NCBI GenBank assembly: GCA_031285575.1
Contig: JAITVX010000030.1
Coordinates: forward strand, 1 to 16,188
From: Bacteroidales bacterium
GTDB lineage: Bacteria > Bacteroidota > Bacteroidia > Bacteroidales > VadinHA17
DNA length: 16,188 nucleotides
Reading direction: 5' to 3'
Part shown: positions 1-7,137 of the stretch, piece by piece
How the letters are laid out: each line of letters begins with the position of its first letter
Position numbering within the stretch: the first letter of the stretch is position 1
Program-made: the position numbers and the translations under genes
Notes under the pieces: model-generated
Seen by the model: only the letters and a program-made list of their open reading frames with translations
Databases searched by the model: none
Told to the model about the DNA's origin: nothing

Positions 1-37
1 ACTCCCGCGCCGGTTAAACAGTCTTTTAATTTAGTGT

Positions 38-583
38 CTATTGTTTGTTGAAAGCAACGCCAAAGCCAAGGTTTATAGCAAACAGCCCATCCCAGCTTTT
101 GTTACTTTTTAAATAAGCCGGCCCGTATCCGAAGCTTCCGTCAAAATAGCAGCTTTTGCCAACAGCCCTGCGCATTCCCCAGTTTACAGTGCATGTGAAT
201 GAATCGTTGATTACAGGCTTGTAGCTGCTGAAAAAACAGGGATAATACACTGATGGCCTCAGAGAAATAAAGTTGGCCGACTTGAAATCGGTTCTTTTTC
301 CTTGCTCCTGCCGTTTCGGCATGTTGTAGTAGTAGCGCTGTTCAACTGTAAAATTTAACATTGCGGCGCTCCAGTCAATTGAACCACCGCCGCCACCGAA
401 TGCAAGACCGACTGCCGGTTTCAACTGCGTGTACCATTGCGGGTGATAGTCTAAACCATACACAAACGATACATTAGGGGTATATGGAATACCAATCTCA
501 ATACTCGCATTATTCTGTGCATTCAGCGGATAATATGCCATGCACAAGCAATACAGAACGGTTTTTAATAAAAATTTTTTCAT
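38..583 (-). CDS. Small exported protein, probable outer-membrane beta-barrel, function unknown
   Basis: The 181-residue product begins with a Sec-type signal peptide: a basic MKKFLLK start, a hydrophobic stretch, and a likely cleavage after NAQ near residue 23. The mature part alternates polar and aromatic or hydrophobic residues, with repeated short glycine-rich turns such as the GGGG run around residues 63-67. It ends in a strand-like segment (AINLGFGVAF) close to the C-terminus, as small outer-membrane barrels of Bacteroidota often do. No catalytic motif is visible. It is transcribed away from the cardiolipin-synthase-like gene and has a strong hairpin immediately upstream. The barrel assignment is inferred from composition and the signal peptide; the role is unknown. 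I do not recognise a named family. Confidence 0.6.
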   Translation of the reverse strand: MKKFLLKTVLYCLCMAYYPLNAQNNASIEIGIPYTPNVSFVYGLDYHPQWYTQLKPAVGLAFGGGGGSIDWSAAMLNFTVEQRYYYNMPKRQEQGKRTDFKSANFISLRPSVYYPCFFSSYKPVINDSFTCTVNWGMRRAVGKSCYFDGSFGYGPAYLKSNKSWDGLFAINLGFGVAFNKQ

Positions 584-603
584 TTTTCAGTGTCGATTAT
601 TGA

Positions 604-653
604 AAATCAGAGATTATTTATAACAGCAATGTTAAAATAATCTCTGATATTTT
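604..653. repeat. Strong inverted repeat (hairpin) in a divergent intergenic region
   Basis: Positions 606-619 (ATCAGAGATTATTT) pair perfectly with 635-648. After a one-base bulge at 620, TAAC at 621-624 pairs with GTTA at 631-634. The result is an 18-bp stem with a six-base loop (625-630). It lies about 23 bases upstream of the 583 start codon, so it would sit in the 5' UTR of that gene if transcription starts near a weak -7-like element on the minus strand at 692-699 (TGCATTTG, one mismatch to TAnnTTTG). It could be a structured leader, an operator or a terminator; the sequence alone does not decide. Confidence 0.6.
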
Positions 654-741
654 ATATTAGACTTCTTCGGAAAATATGCAGCATGTTATTGCAAATGCAG
701 TATTTTTTAGGCTGGTAAAAGAACCGGCCGGAAATTTATTA

Positions 742-749
742 TACATTTG
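742..749 (+). promoter_or_regulatory. Bacteroidota -7 promoter element for the cls-like gene
   Basis: TACATTTG matches the TAnnTTTG consensus exactly. Transcription would start near 756, giving a leader of about 18 bases before the GTG at 775. I see no clear -33 element. Confidence 0.55.
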
Positions 750-774
750 CGTAATGTAAAAAAAGAATATTGCA

Positions 775-1953
775 GTGAGGCACTATCCCAAATATGCAAG
801 CGGGCATTCCGTAGAGCTGCTGAAAAGCGGCGGGCAGTATTTCTCGGCCTGCGCCGATGCTATTGGCGCGGCAAGGCGTTTTATCCATTTCCAGACCTAT
901 ATTGTTGACGGCGACGAAACGGGCCGCAGTTTTGTCGATGCCCTGAAACAGGCCGCCCGCAGGGGTGTAAGGGTTTATTTCCTGCTCGACGCCTATGGCG
1001 GAAGGTCTTTCCCCGCCGCTCTCGAAAAGGAGCTTGAAGATGCAGGCGTGCTGTTCAGAAGGTTTTCGCCGGCTCTCATTTCAAAAGATTTTCAGTTCAG
1101 CCTCAGGCTGCACCACAAGGTTTTGCTTGTTGACGGCGAGCATGCAATAATAGGCGGCATGAATGTGGCCGACAGATACAGCGGCCGCAATAACCGGCGC
1201 GAGTGGCTCGACTATGCCGTGTCGCTGCGCGGCCCCGAATGTTCGCATGTGCTGTCGATACTGAAACGGCTGTGGAACAACAGGGCGTTTTTAAAGGAAG
1301 CGGAGAGGGCGAGGGAAACGGTTCACAGGCCGGCGCTGCACGGCGATAACATAAGGGTGAGGGTTGTTCAGAACAACTGGTACAGGAACAGGATAGAGAT
1401 TCTGAAAAGCTACCGGTCAATACTGCGTCATGCAAAAGGGCAGATGATAATAATGGCAAGCTATTTCCTGCCGGGAAGAAACGAGCGCAGGCTGCTGAAA
1501 AATGCAGGCAGGCGCGGGGTAAATATAACGATTGTTCTGTCGGCCGAGTCGGATGCGCCGGTATTCAAGAGGGCTACCAACTTTCTTTACAGGTTTATAC
1601 TTGGCAACAACATCAAGATTTATGAATATCTTCCGGCCAACCTTCATGCCAAGGTAGCAACGGTTGACGGGCGGTGGTGCACGGTTGGAAGCTATAATCT
1701 TAACCACCTCAGCGACTACGGGAGCGTTGAGATGAACGTTAACATACTCGACGAAGCGTTTACAAGGGACTTTGAACGTCAACTGACCGAGCTTATCAGG
1801 AATGACTGCCGCCAGATTACTTTCGACAGCTATATCCACCGCCGCACATGGCTTAACAGGCTTACCGACTGGTGCGCCTACCAGTTAGTGAGGCTGCTGC
1901 TAAGGCTGCTTTTCGTACTGACGTCCAAAGGCCCGCGCAAACACTCGGTTTAG
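775..1953 (+). CDS. Cardiolipin synthase-like phospholipase D family protein
   Basis: This 392-residue protein carries two HKD catalytic motifs of the phospholipase D superfamily: H113-x-K115-x4-D120 followed by GGMN, and H291-x-K293-x4-D298 followed by GSYN. This arrangement is typical of bacterial cardiolipin synthases, which join phosphatidylglycerol with a second phospholipid to make cardiolipin at the inner membrane. There are no N-terminal membrane helices, so it resembles the ClsB (YbhO) type rather than ClsA. A hydrophobic, arginine-flanked stretch near residues 368-384 may tether it to the membrane. The start is a GTG; the only nearby upstream ATG (754) is followed at once by a stop, and the GTG fits the promoter at 742-749. 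The 3' end overlaps the convergent hydrolase gene by 4 bp. Other PLD-type transferase roles are possible. Confidence 0.85.
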   Translation: MRHYPKYASGHSVELLKSGGQYFSACADAIGAARRFIHFQTYIVDGDETGRSFVDALKQAARRGVRVYFLLDAYGGRSFPAALEKELEDAGVLFRRFSPALISKDFQFSLRLHHKVLLVDGEHAIIGGMNVADRYSGRNNRREWLDYAVSLRGPECSHVLSILKRLWNNRAFLKEAERARETVHRPALHGDNIRVRVVQNNWYRNRIEILKSYRSILRHAKGQMIIMASYFLPGRNERRLLKNAGRRGVNITIVLSAESDAPVFKRATNFLYRFILGNNIKIYEYLPANLHAKVATVDGRWCTVGSYNLNHLSDYGSVEMNVNILDEAFTRDFERQLTELIRNDCRQITFDSYIHRRTWLNRLTDWCAYQLVRLLLRLLFVLTSKGPRKHSV

Positions 1954-2828
1954 AACTGGTGAAAATCCATGGTAACAAATTCCAGCACCCTGGGCAGGGC
2001 GGCTCTCCAGTACACCCAGTTGTGTATTCCGTCGCGAACTCTGTATTCATGCGCAATTCCCTTCTGGCGCATGGCAATATGAACGAGGGCATTGCCTTCG
2101 TACAGAAAGTCGTCGTCGCCGCAGTCAATGTACCATCTTACCCTTTTAGCCCTGTCTTCGGGCTTTGTCGATTTTATTACCTCGTCGGGTATGCTGGCAA
2201 TCATGTCGAGCACGCTGTACTTTTTGAAGTACGCTTCCTTTTGGGTTTCCGTTACACCTTCGCTGGCGTCGAACCTCAGTTCATCCCTTGTTTTCGGGCC
2301 TGTTGCAGCGCTCAGAGGACAGGCTGCCGCAAACAGTTCGGGGTGGTGAAGGGCAAAGATGAACGAGCCGTGCCCACCCATCGAAAGACCGGCAACGGCG
2401 CGATAGTGCTTGTCGGCCTTTATGCGGTATGTCTTTTCAACATGCGGCATAAATTCCTGGAAAAAGAAATCTTCATACAGCCAGTCGCCCTTGGCAGAAT
2501 TGGTATATCCGCGCCTGCCGGTATTGGCGTCGGGCATTACAATAATCATAGGCGTTGCGGTACCTTCGCCGATAGCCCTGTCGGCAATATGCTGAACTTC
2601 CCCGAACTGCACCCAGCCGGTATGGTCGTCTCCACCACCGTGAAGAAGATAAAGAACAGGATAGCTTCGTCCCGAGGTTTCATAGTCGGGCGGGAGGTAA
2701 ACGGCATACTTGCGGTCCATTTTAAGAATCTTGCTGGGCATTGACAGGTTGTCGAATACTTTTCCCGACTGAGCCACAAGCAACGGAAAAAGAAGCAGAA
2801 AAGGCAGTGATGCTAAAGTTTTTTTCAT
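1950..2828 (-). CDS. Exported alpha/beta-hydrolase, esterase D / FrmB-like family
   Basis: The 292-residue protein starts with a signal peptide (MKKTLASLPF, then a leucine-rich core, likely cut near VAQ at residue 20), so it probably acts in the periplasm. It shows the putative esterase (PF00756) pattern: an oxyanion-hole HGGG at 63-66, the nucleophile Ser149 in GLSMGG, acidic residues D238-D240 (CGDDDF) as the likely catalytic Asp, and His269 in GIHNW. These proteins hydrolyse carboxylic esters. In Bacteroidota, exported members often remove acetyl or feruloyl groups from plant polysaccharides, and others are S-formylglutathione hydrolases; the signal peptide argues against the latter. No carbohydrate-binding module or polysaccharide-utilisation neighbours are present, so the substrate is open. 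The gene appears monocistronic and converges on the cls-like gene. Confidence 0.85.
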   Translation of the reverse strand: MKKTLASLPFLLLFPLLVAQSGKVFDNLSMPSKILKMDRKYAVYLPPDYETSGRSYPVLYLLHGGGDDHTGWVQFGEVQHIADRAIGEGTATPMIIVMPDANTGRRGYTNSAKGDWLYEDFFFQEFMPHVEKTYRIKADKHYRAVAGLSMGGHGSFIFALHHPELFAAACPLSAATGPKTRDELRFDASEGVTETQKEAYFKKYSVLDMIASIPDEVIKSTKPEDRAKRVRWYIDCGDDDFLYEGNALVHIAMRQKGIAHEYRVRDGIHNWVYWRAALPRVLEFVTMDFHQF

Positions 2829-2957
2829 AATAGATAAGGTTTTAAATTATTGTTCGCTATTTGTTATGCAAGTATTAAAAAATCTTATTCACATAAGATC
2901 TATTGTTTGATATTACTTTTTTTTCTAACATTGTCTTTTCATTGGGTTTTTATTTTG

Positions 2958-2988
2958 TCCGGCGTCTGATATTCTGTCTGGCGCCGGA
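2958..2988. repeat. Hairpin in the intergenic region 2829-3055
   Basis: TCCGGCG (2958-2964) pairs with CGCCGGA (2982-2988) across a 17-base loop. On the plus strand it is followed by a run of five T, which looks terminator-like. No plus-strand gene precedes it. On the minus strand it lies about 70 bases past the lipoprotein stop, where no U-run follows. Function is uncertain. Confidence 0.4.
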
Positions 2989-3055
2989 TTTTTACTGTCT
3001 GTTAGGGAAATATGCCTGCTTAGACTTCGTTAATATTAAAAAGTTATGACATGGA

Positions 3056-3586
3056 TCACGGAAAGTTTACCGACCCATCGGGCTGATGAACCCATTTAAA
3101 GGTACACTCGCCATAGGCTACAATATCTTCCATCATTTCGTTTACTGTTTCAATAATCCTGAATTTGGTATATTTTTCATCATTCGCCCTGTATATCCAT
3201 ACCTGATTTGGCACAATTGGTTCGGCAATACTGAACCATTGCTGCGCTTCCGGAACTGTTTTCAAATTATTGAAAACCTCTTTGGCTTCTTCGTCCGAGG
3301 CATATTCTCCTACTTTGAAAAAGGAAGGCAAACGATTATTTGCCTGCAACACAAGCCTCGACGGAGTATTGTCGTCGTTCAGAAAAAGTACAACATCAGG
3401 CCCCGGGGCCGAAGTGGTAGCTATTAGCTTGGCCTGTGAAAATGAAAAGCCATAAGCAAAATATGTAACATCCATATGTATGGTGTTGTCAATAGTGTCT
3501 GTGCCGGAGGTACGTACGGCGGTATCTTTTTTACATGCCGGTAAGATGGCAATAACCAAAATTAGTATTATAAACAACTGTTTCAT
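3056..3586 (-). CDS. Small lipoprotein of unknown function
   Basis: The 176-residue product has a short hydrophobic signal sequence ending in a good lipobox, LPAC, with Cys18 as the lipidation site. Lysines follow (CKKD), so it is probably a membrane-anchored lipoprotein. The mature part is mixed alpha/beta in appearance, with no repeats or catalytic motifs I can name. It lies 83 bp downstream of pgk on the same strand, separated by a hairpin. I see no TAnnTTTG element in that gap, so it may be expressed by read-through from pgk or from a promoter I cannot recognise. It does not look degraded. No family assignment is offered. Confidence 0.65.
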   Translation of the reverse strand: MKQLFIILILVIAILPACKKDTAVRTSGTDTIDNTIHMDVTYFAYGFSFSQAKLIATTSAPGPDVVLFLNDDNTPSRLVLQANNRLPSFFKVGEYASDEEAKEVFNNLKTVPEAQQWFSIAEPIVPNQVWIYRANDEKYTKFRIIETVNEMMEDIVAYGECTFKWVHQPDGSVNFP

Positions 3587-3600
3587 GATTCTTTATTTAC

Positions 3601-3654
3601 AAGACACTGCTCCCGAGCTCTGAATAATATCAGGTTCAATGGGAACAGTGTCTT
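3601..3654 (-). terminator. Hairpin downstream of pgk, possible terminator or attenuator
   Basis: AAGACACTGCTCCC (3601-3614) pairs with 3641-3654 over 14 positions with a single non-Watson-Crick position (one orientation allows G-U), around a 26-base loop. It begins 16 bases after the pgk stop and ends 15 bases before the lipoprotein start. No strong U-tract follows on the minus strand, so termination may be partial or the element may stabilise the pgk 3' end. Confidence 0.45.
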
Positions 3655-3669
3655 TTAAGTTATGGAAAA

Positions 3670-4932
3670 CTATTCTCCTCTGATAGCTGTTATGCCGGGT
3701 AGCTTTTTGCCTTCCATATATTCAAGCATGGCTCCGCCACCGGTAGATACATAGCTTACCTTGTCGGCCAGGTTGTTTTTGTTGATTGCGGCAACAGAGT
3801 CGCCTCCGCCAATAAGGCTGTAGGCGCCATTTGATGTGGCGTAAGCAATTGCGTTGGCGACTGCCGAGGTTCCTTTTGAGAATTTTTCCATTTCAAAAAC
3901 ACCCATCGGGCCATTCCACAGTATTGTCTTTGAATTGTATATTACTTCTGAAAAGCATTTGATGGTATCTTCTGCTATGTCGAGCCCAAGCCAGCCTTCG
4001 TCAACTGCGTCAGCTGCGGTTACTTTTGTGAGTGCATCGTTATCGAACCTGTCGGCGTTAAGGCTGTCAACAGGCAAATGTATTTTGACACCTTTTTGCC
4101 TGGCTTTTTCGAGCAGCTGCAAAGCCAGGTCGAGTTTGTCTTCTTCGCAAAGCGATTTGCCTATTTTACCTCCCTGCGCCTTTATAAAAGTATATGTCAT
4201 GCCGCCGCCTATTATTATATCATCAACTTTGTTAATCAGATTTTCAATAAGAAGTATTTTATCCGACACCTTGGCGCCTCCCATAATTGCGGTAAACGGG
4301 TGTTGCGCTCCATGAAGCACTTTGTCCATTGCGGCAAGTTCGCTGTTTATTAGGAATCCGAACATTTTATGGTCGGTATCGAAAAAATCGGCCATTACGG
4401 CTGTGGTTGCGTGAGCGCGGTGGGCGGTTCCAAATGCATCGTTAACATATACTTCGGCATAGTCTGCAAGCCTTTGTGCCATTTCTTTCTGTTTGACTTT
4501 CATTTCAGCCTTTGCCGCTTTTTTCATATCTTCCGAAGCATTTTCTGGAAGAACCGGTTTTCCTTCTTCTTCCGGGTAAAAGCGAACATTTTCGAGAAGC
4601 AGTATTTCGCCCGGCTGCAGGGATGCCGACATTTTTAACGCCGATTCGCCAAGACAGTCGTCTGCAAAAAGAACTTTTTTGCCAAGATGTTTTTCCAAAA
4701 CCGGCAGAACCGGTTTTAAGGAGTACTTTTCAGTTACTCCAACAGGCCTTCCAAGATGTGACATAAGGATAAGGCATCCCCCGTCGCCGATTATTTTGTT
4801 AATAGTTGGCAGTGCGCCTCTAATTCGTGTATCATCGGTAACGGCAAATGTTTTTTTATCAAGGGGAACATTAAAATCTACCCTTACAATTGCTTTTTTT
4901 CCTTTAAAGCTAAAATCCTGAATCATTTTCAT
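3670..4932 (-). CDS. pgk: Phosphoglycerate kinase
   Basis: Phosphoglycerate kinase transfers phosphate between 1,3-bisphosphoglycerate and ADP in the cytosol, the first ATP-yielding step of glycolysis. The 420-residue sequence has all the hallmarks: VDFNVP at 18-23, SHLGRP at 58-63, the substrate-binding DAFGTAHRAHAT segment at 165-176, GGAKVSDK at 218-225, WNGPMGVFE at 339-347, GGGDS at 375-379 and STGGGA at 396-401. A lysine- and glutamate-rich insert near 121-155 lengthens the N-domain relative to E. coli PGK; I recall this as usual for Bacteroidota. Translation may start at Met1 or Met3 (4926). A -7 element lies 35 bases upstream. The gene is intact and probably transcribed as a single core gene, with possible read-through into the lipoprotein gene. 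Confidence 0.97.
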   Translation of the reverse strand: MKMIQDFSFKGKKAIVRVDFNVPLDKKTFAVTDDTRIRGALPTINKIIGDGGCLILMSHLGRPVGVTEKYSLKPVLPVLEKHLGKKVLFADDCLGESALKMSASLQPGEILLLENVRFYPEEEGKPVLPENASEDMKKAAKAEMKVKQKEMAQRLADYAEVYVNDAFGTAHRAHATTAVMADFFDTDHKMFGFLINSELAAMDKVLHGAQHPFTAIMGGAKVSDKILLIENLINKVDDIIIGGGMTYTFIKAQGGKIGKSLCEEDKLDLALQLLEKARQKGVKIHLPVDSLNADRFDNDALTKVTAADAVDEGWLGLDIAEDTIKCFSEVIYNSKTILWNGPMGVFEMEKFSKGTSAVANAIAYATSNGAYSLIGGGDSVAAINKNNLADKVSYVSTGGGAMLEYMEGKKLPGITAIRGE

Positions 4933-4966
4933 AATATATACTTTGTGATGTTAATTTATCAATATA

Positions 4967-4974
4967 CAAAGCTA
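4967..4974 (-). promoter_or_regulatory. -7 promoter element for pgk
   Basis: On the minus strand this reads TAGCTTTG, an exact match to TAnnTTTG. It implies a start near 4960 and a leader of about 30 bases. The -33 region is not clear. Confidence 0.55.
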
Positions 4975-5128
4975 CGTTTTTTTGATAATAATCCATATCC
5001 TTTTTTCAATTGATTAACTATTCCTGATAATTTTTAAATTCATAAATTATTTTAAATTTTCACCAGCTTAATATAACAGATTGAGAAATAAACTTTTAGT
5101 AGAGTTTTCAGATTTCAGAGGTAACGAG

Positions 5129-5180
5129 TGTAGATACTAATTGAAAACTGCGCCGTATACCAGTTGAAAAATGTACCACT
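5129..5180. mobile_element. Possible solitary terminal repeat of an IS21-family element (remnant)
   Basis: The stretch starts TGTAGATAC and contains two imperfect direct repeats of 19 bases with a 23-base period: 5136-5154 and 5159-5177, identical at 14 of 19 positions, both centred on TTGAAAA. Multiple short repeats of this kind inside a TG-starting end are a feature of IS21-family termini as I remember them. No istA or istB gene and no matching opposite end is present, so this would be a relic. The family call rests on memory, not a search. Confidence 0.4.
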
Positions 5181-5371
5181 CATAATTTTATGTAAACATG
5201 CGTTTTTAGTTTAAACCAAATATACAATATTGAATTACAGACACAGTAATTATGTAACCGGTAATTGCATTGTTTTAACTGTTTTTAACACATCATATAC
5301 GCCTTGCAGAAAAGTAACAGCACAAGAACTTGTTGCGAGACATGATTGGTTTTTCGACCTGCCGCAATGCG
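5181..5371. other. Remainder of the 4933-5371 gap; no gene recognised
   Basis: This stretch lies inside the putative IS end and stops at the mazG stop codon. The only signal I see is TATATTTG on the minus strand (5217-5224), an exact -7 match that would read leftward through the IS-like repeats toward pgk, about 285 bases away. Open frames here are short or overlap mazG and look like chance. Confidence 0.35.
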
Positions 5372-6166
5372 CTATTTGGCTGTTTTTGCCTTTTCCCATA
5401 TTGTGTTCATTTCGTCGAGCGACAAGTCGGCAAGATATTTGCCGCCTGAGACGGTTTCATGTTCAAGGTAGTTGAATCTTTTTATGAATTTGCGGTTTGT
5501 CTTTTCGAGGGCTGCTTCAGGGTCGATGCCGTAGAGCCTTGCGGCATTTATTACTGAGAACAGCAGGTCGCCAAACTCAGCTTCAATTGCGCCGGGGTTG
5601 TTTACGGCTATTTCGTCTTTAAGTTCCGTCAGTTCTTCGTCAACTTTTGGCCAGACGTGTTCGGGTTTTTCCCAGTCGAAGCCGGCTCCGCGGGCTTTTT
5701 CCTGTATCCGGTTTGCTTTTACCATGGCTGGCAGCGACGTCGGTACGCCCGACAGCACCGGTTTGTAGGTTCCGCCTTCGCGTGTTTTCAGTTTTTCCCA
5801 GTTGGCTTCAACCTGTGTGGCTGTGCTGGCTTCTGCATTGCCAAATACGTGTGGATGCCTGTATGTTAGCTTACTGTTTATTCCCCTGAAAACATCTGCA
5901 AGGGTGAAGGCGCCTTTTTCTGCACCTATTTTGGCATAAAAAGCGAGGTGAAGGGCCATGTCGCCAAGTTCGCTGCATATTGCATCGTTGCTGCCCGACG
6001 ATATGGCGTCGGCAAGCTCGTATGTTTCTTCAATTGTTAGCTTGCGCAGCGTTTCGAAGGTTTGCTTTTTGTCCCAGGGGCATTTTTCGCGCAGCTCGTC
6101 GAGTATGTCGAGCAGTTTTTCAAATTCTGCAATGGCTTGTTTTCTGTCGTTCATAAGTGTGTACAT
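5372..6166 (-). CDS. mazG: Nucleoside triphosphate pyrophosphohydrolase MazG
   Basis: MazG hydrolyses (d)NTPs to the monophosphate and pyrophosphate, cleaning non-canonical nucleotides from the cytosolic pool; in E. coli it also affects (p)ppGpp. The 264-residue protein has the two tandem MazG domains of the long form. The first (about 20-110) carries CPWDKKQT at 29-36, metal-binding EE46-47/E50, and E66-x2-D69. The second (about 150-235) carries EE177-178/E181 and E197-x2-D200. Both metal-binding sets look intact. Met1 is 2 bp from the stop of the upstream DUF62 gene; Met5 (6154) begins a more typical MNDRKQA start and is equally possible. The spacing indicates co-transcription with, and perhaps translational coupling to, the DUF62 gene. 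Confidence 0.93.
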   Translation of the reverse strand: MYTLMNDRKQAIAEFEKLLDILDELREKCPWDKKQTFETLRKLTIEETYELADAISSGSNDAICSELGDMALHLAFYAKIGAEKGAFTLADVFRGINSKLTYRHPHVFGNAEASTATQVEANWEKLKTREGGTYKPVLSGVPTSLPAMVKANRIQEKARGAGFDWEKPEHVWPKVDEELTELKDEIAVNNPGAIEAEFGDLLFSVINAARLYGIDPEAALEKTNRKFIKRFNYLEHETVSGGKYLADLSLDEMNTIWEKAKTAK

Positions 6167-6168
6167 GT

Positions 6169-6951
6169 TTAGAATAACCGGTTTGATTCGGCCATTTCGT
6201 ATATGGCATCGATGCGTACTGCTGAGCCTGTTTCGATGCTGAGTAGTTCGGATATATTGGCGCCGTTTATGGCAAGTTCGAGCAGATCGAGGCGGTTAAA
6301 GCGTGCCAGCATTTCGCCCACAGGGGCGTCGCCGTATTTTTGTGATATATGTGTGGCGCAGTTCCGGTTGCTTTGTATCAATATGCGGAACTGGCGGTTG
6401 GCGAATACCCTGGCGAATACTTCGCGCGTGATGTTGGATATTGCATTGCCGTAAGAGTCGATAAATATTATGCTTCCTATAATTGTATCTTTGTCGATAA
6501 CGGCTCTTAGCGGTATTGTTTCGTTGATTTCCGTTGCCACGGCACCAAGTTCTGCAGGGCGTTTGCCGGCAATAATAGCTGATGCCGTGCGTGCAAAAAG
6601 GTCGAGTTCGTCCTGTCCCGATATTTTTACTGCTTCGTCGGGTGCAGAGTTAAGTATGAGGTTGAAGATACCGTTGTTGGAGCCTATAAAATAGTGGTTG
6701 CGGGCACGTACAATGAGGCACTCTCTGTTGCCCGGCTCGGAATGTACGCATATTATGTGTACGGAGCCTTCCGGGTAATTTTCAAATGTGTTTCGTATTA
6801 TAAATGCGGCTTTTGCGATATCGAACACCGGTATGTTTCCGGCATTGTCGATAACTGCGGTTCCGGGCGACATATTGGCCAGCTTTCCACGGATAATTCC
6901 TCCGTAGATGTCATCATGTTTCCATTCGGTTGTTAGTGTTATTACCGGCAT
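6169..6951 (-). CDS. DUF62 / SAM hydroxide adenosyltransferase family protein with divergent active site
   Basis: The 260-residue protein belongs to the DUF62 (SAM-dependent chlorinase/fluorinase-like) family. It has an N-terminal ITLTTEW...DDIYGG motif (4-18), the central FIGSNNGIF (88-96; canonical ...PDNGL), the linker GSIIFIDSYGNAISNI (159-174), and a small C-terminal barrel with ARFNRLDLLELAINGAN (216-232). Characterised members convert S-adenosylmethionine to adenosine and methionine using water activated by an Asp-Arg-His triad. The canonical VDPGVGxxR motif holding the Asp and Arg is here HSEPGNR (70-76), so the Asp appears absent. I recall similar changes in other Bacteroidota homologues. 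The activity is therefore uncertain. It is first in an operon with mazG, under the promoter at 6968-6975. Confidence 0.85.
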   Translation of the reverse strand: MPVITLTTEWKHDDIYGGIIRGKLANMSPGTAVIDNAGNIPVFDIAKAAFIIRNTFENYPEGSVHIICVHSEPGNRECLIVRARNHYFIGSNNGIFNLILNSAPDEAVKISGQDELDLFARTASAIIAGKRPAELGAVATEINETIPLRAVIDKDTIIGSIIFIDSYGNAISNITREVFARVFANRQFRILIQSNRNCATHISQKYGDAPVGEMLARFNRLDLLELAINGANISELLSIETGSAVRIDAIYEMAESNRLF

Positions 6952-6967
6952 TGTAAAAAACTTGTGG

Positions 6968-6975
6968 CAAAGATA
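6968..6975 (-). promoter_or_regulatory. -7 promoter element for the DUF62-mazG operon
   Basis: The minus strand reads TATCTTTG, an exact TAnnTTTG match. Transcription would start near 6961, leaving about 10 bases before the ATG at 6951, a very short leader. Confidence 0.6.
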
Positions 6976-6977
6976 AT

Positions 6978-6991
6978 GTTATGTGCATAAC
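6978..6991. promoter_or_regulatory. Candidate operator: inverted repeat in the DUF62-mazG promoter
   Basis: GTTATG and CATAAC form perfect 6-bp arms around a TG centre. The repeat sits three bases upstream of the -7 element, between the expected -7 and -33 contacts. A dimeric repressor bound there would block the promoter. No regulator gene is nearby, and a chance palindrome of this size is possible. Confidence 0.35.
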
Positions 6992-7137
6992 AATTTGCTT
7001 TGCCGTTGTATATTTTTCAGCACCCCGGAGTTGCAGGCTACGCATACTGCAGGCGGAATAAAATCAGATGTATCCTGTATAGAAGAATATGAATTAATAA
7101 AAAGTAAAACATTTAATTCAGATTCAGATTATTCCTG

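Noticed and set aside
1872..2744. A 290-codon plus-strand frame opposite the hydrolase gene
   Set aside because: It lies almost wholly antisense to a well-supported alpha/beta-hydrolase with intact catalytic motifs, and its translation shows no domain. It is a shadow frame.
5230..5475. An 81-codon plus-strand frame across the end of mazG
   Set aside because: It overlaps the mazG 3' end on the opposite strand and resembles no protein I know.
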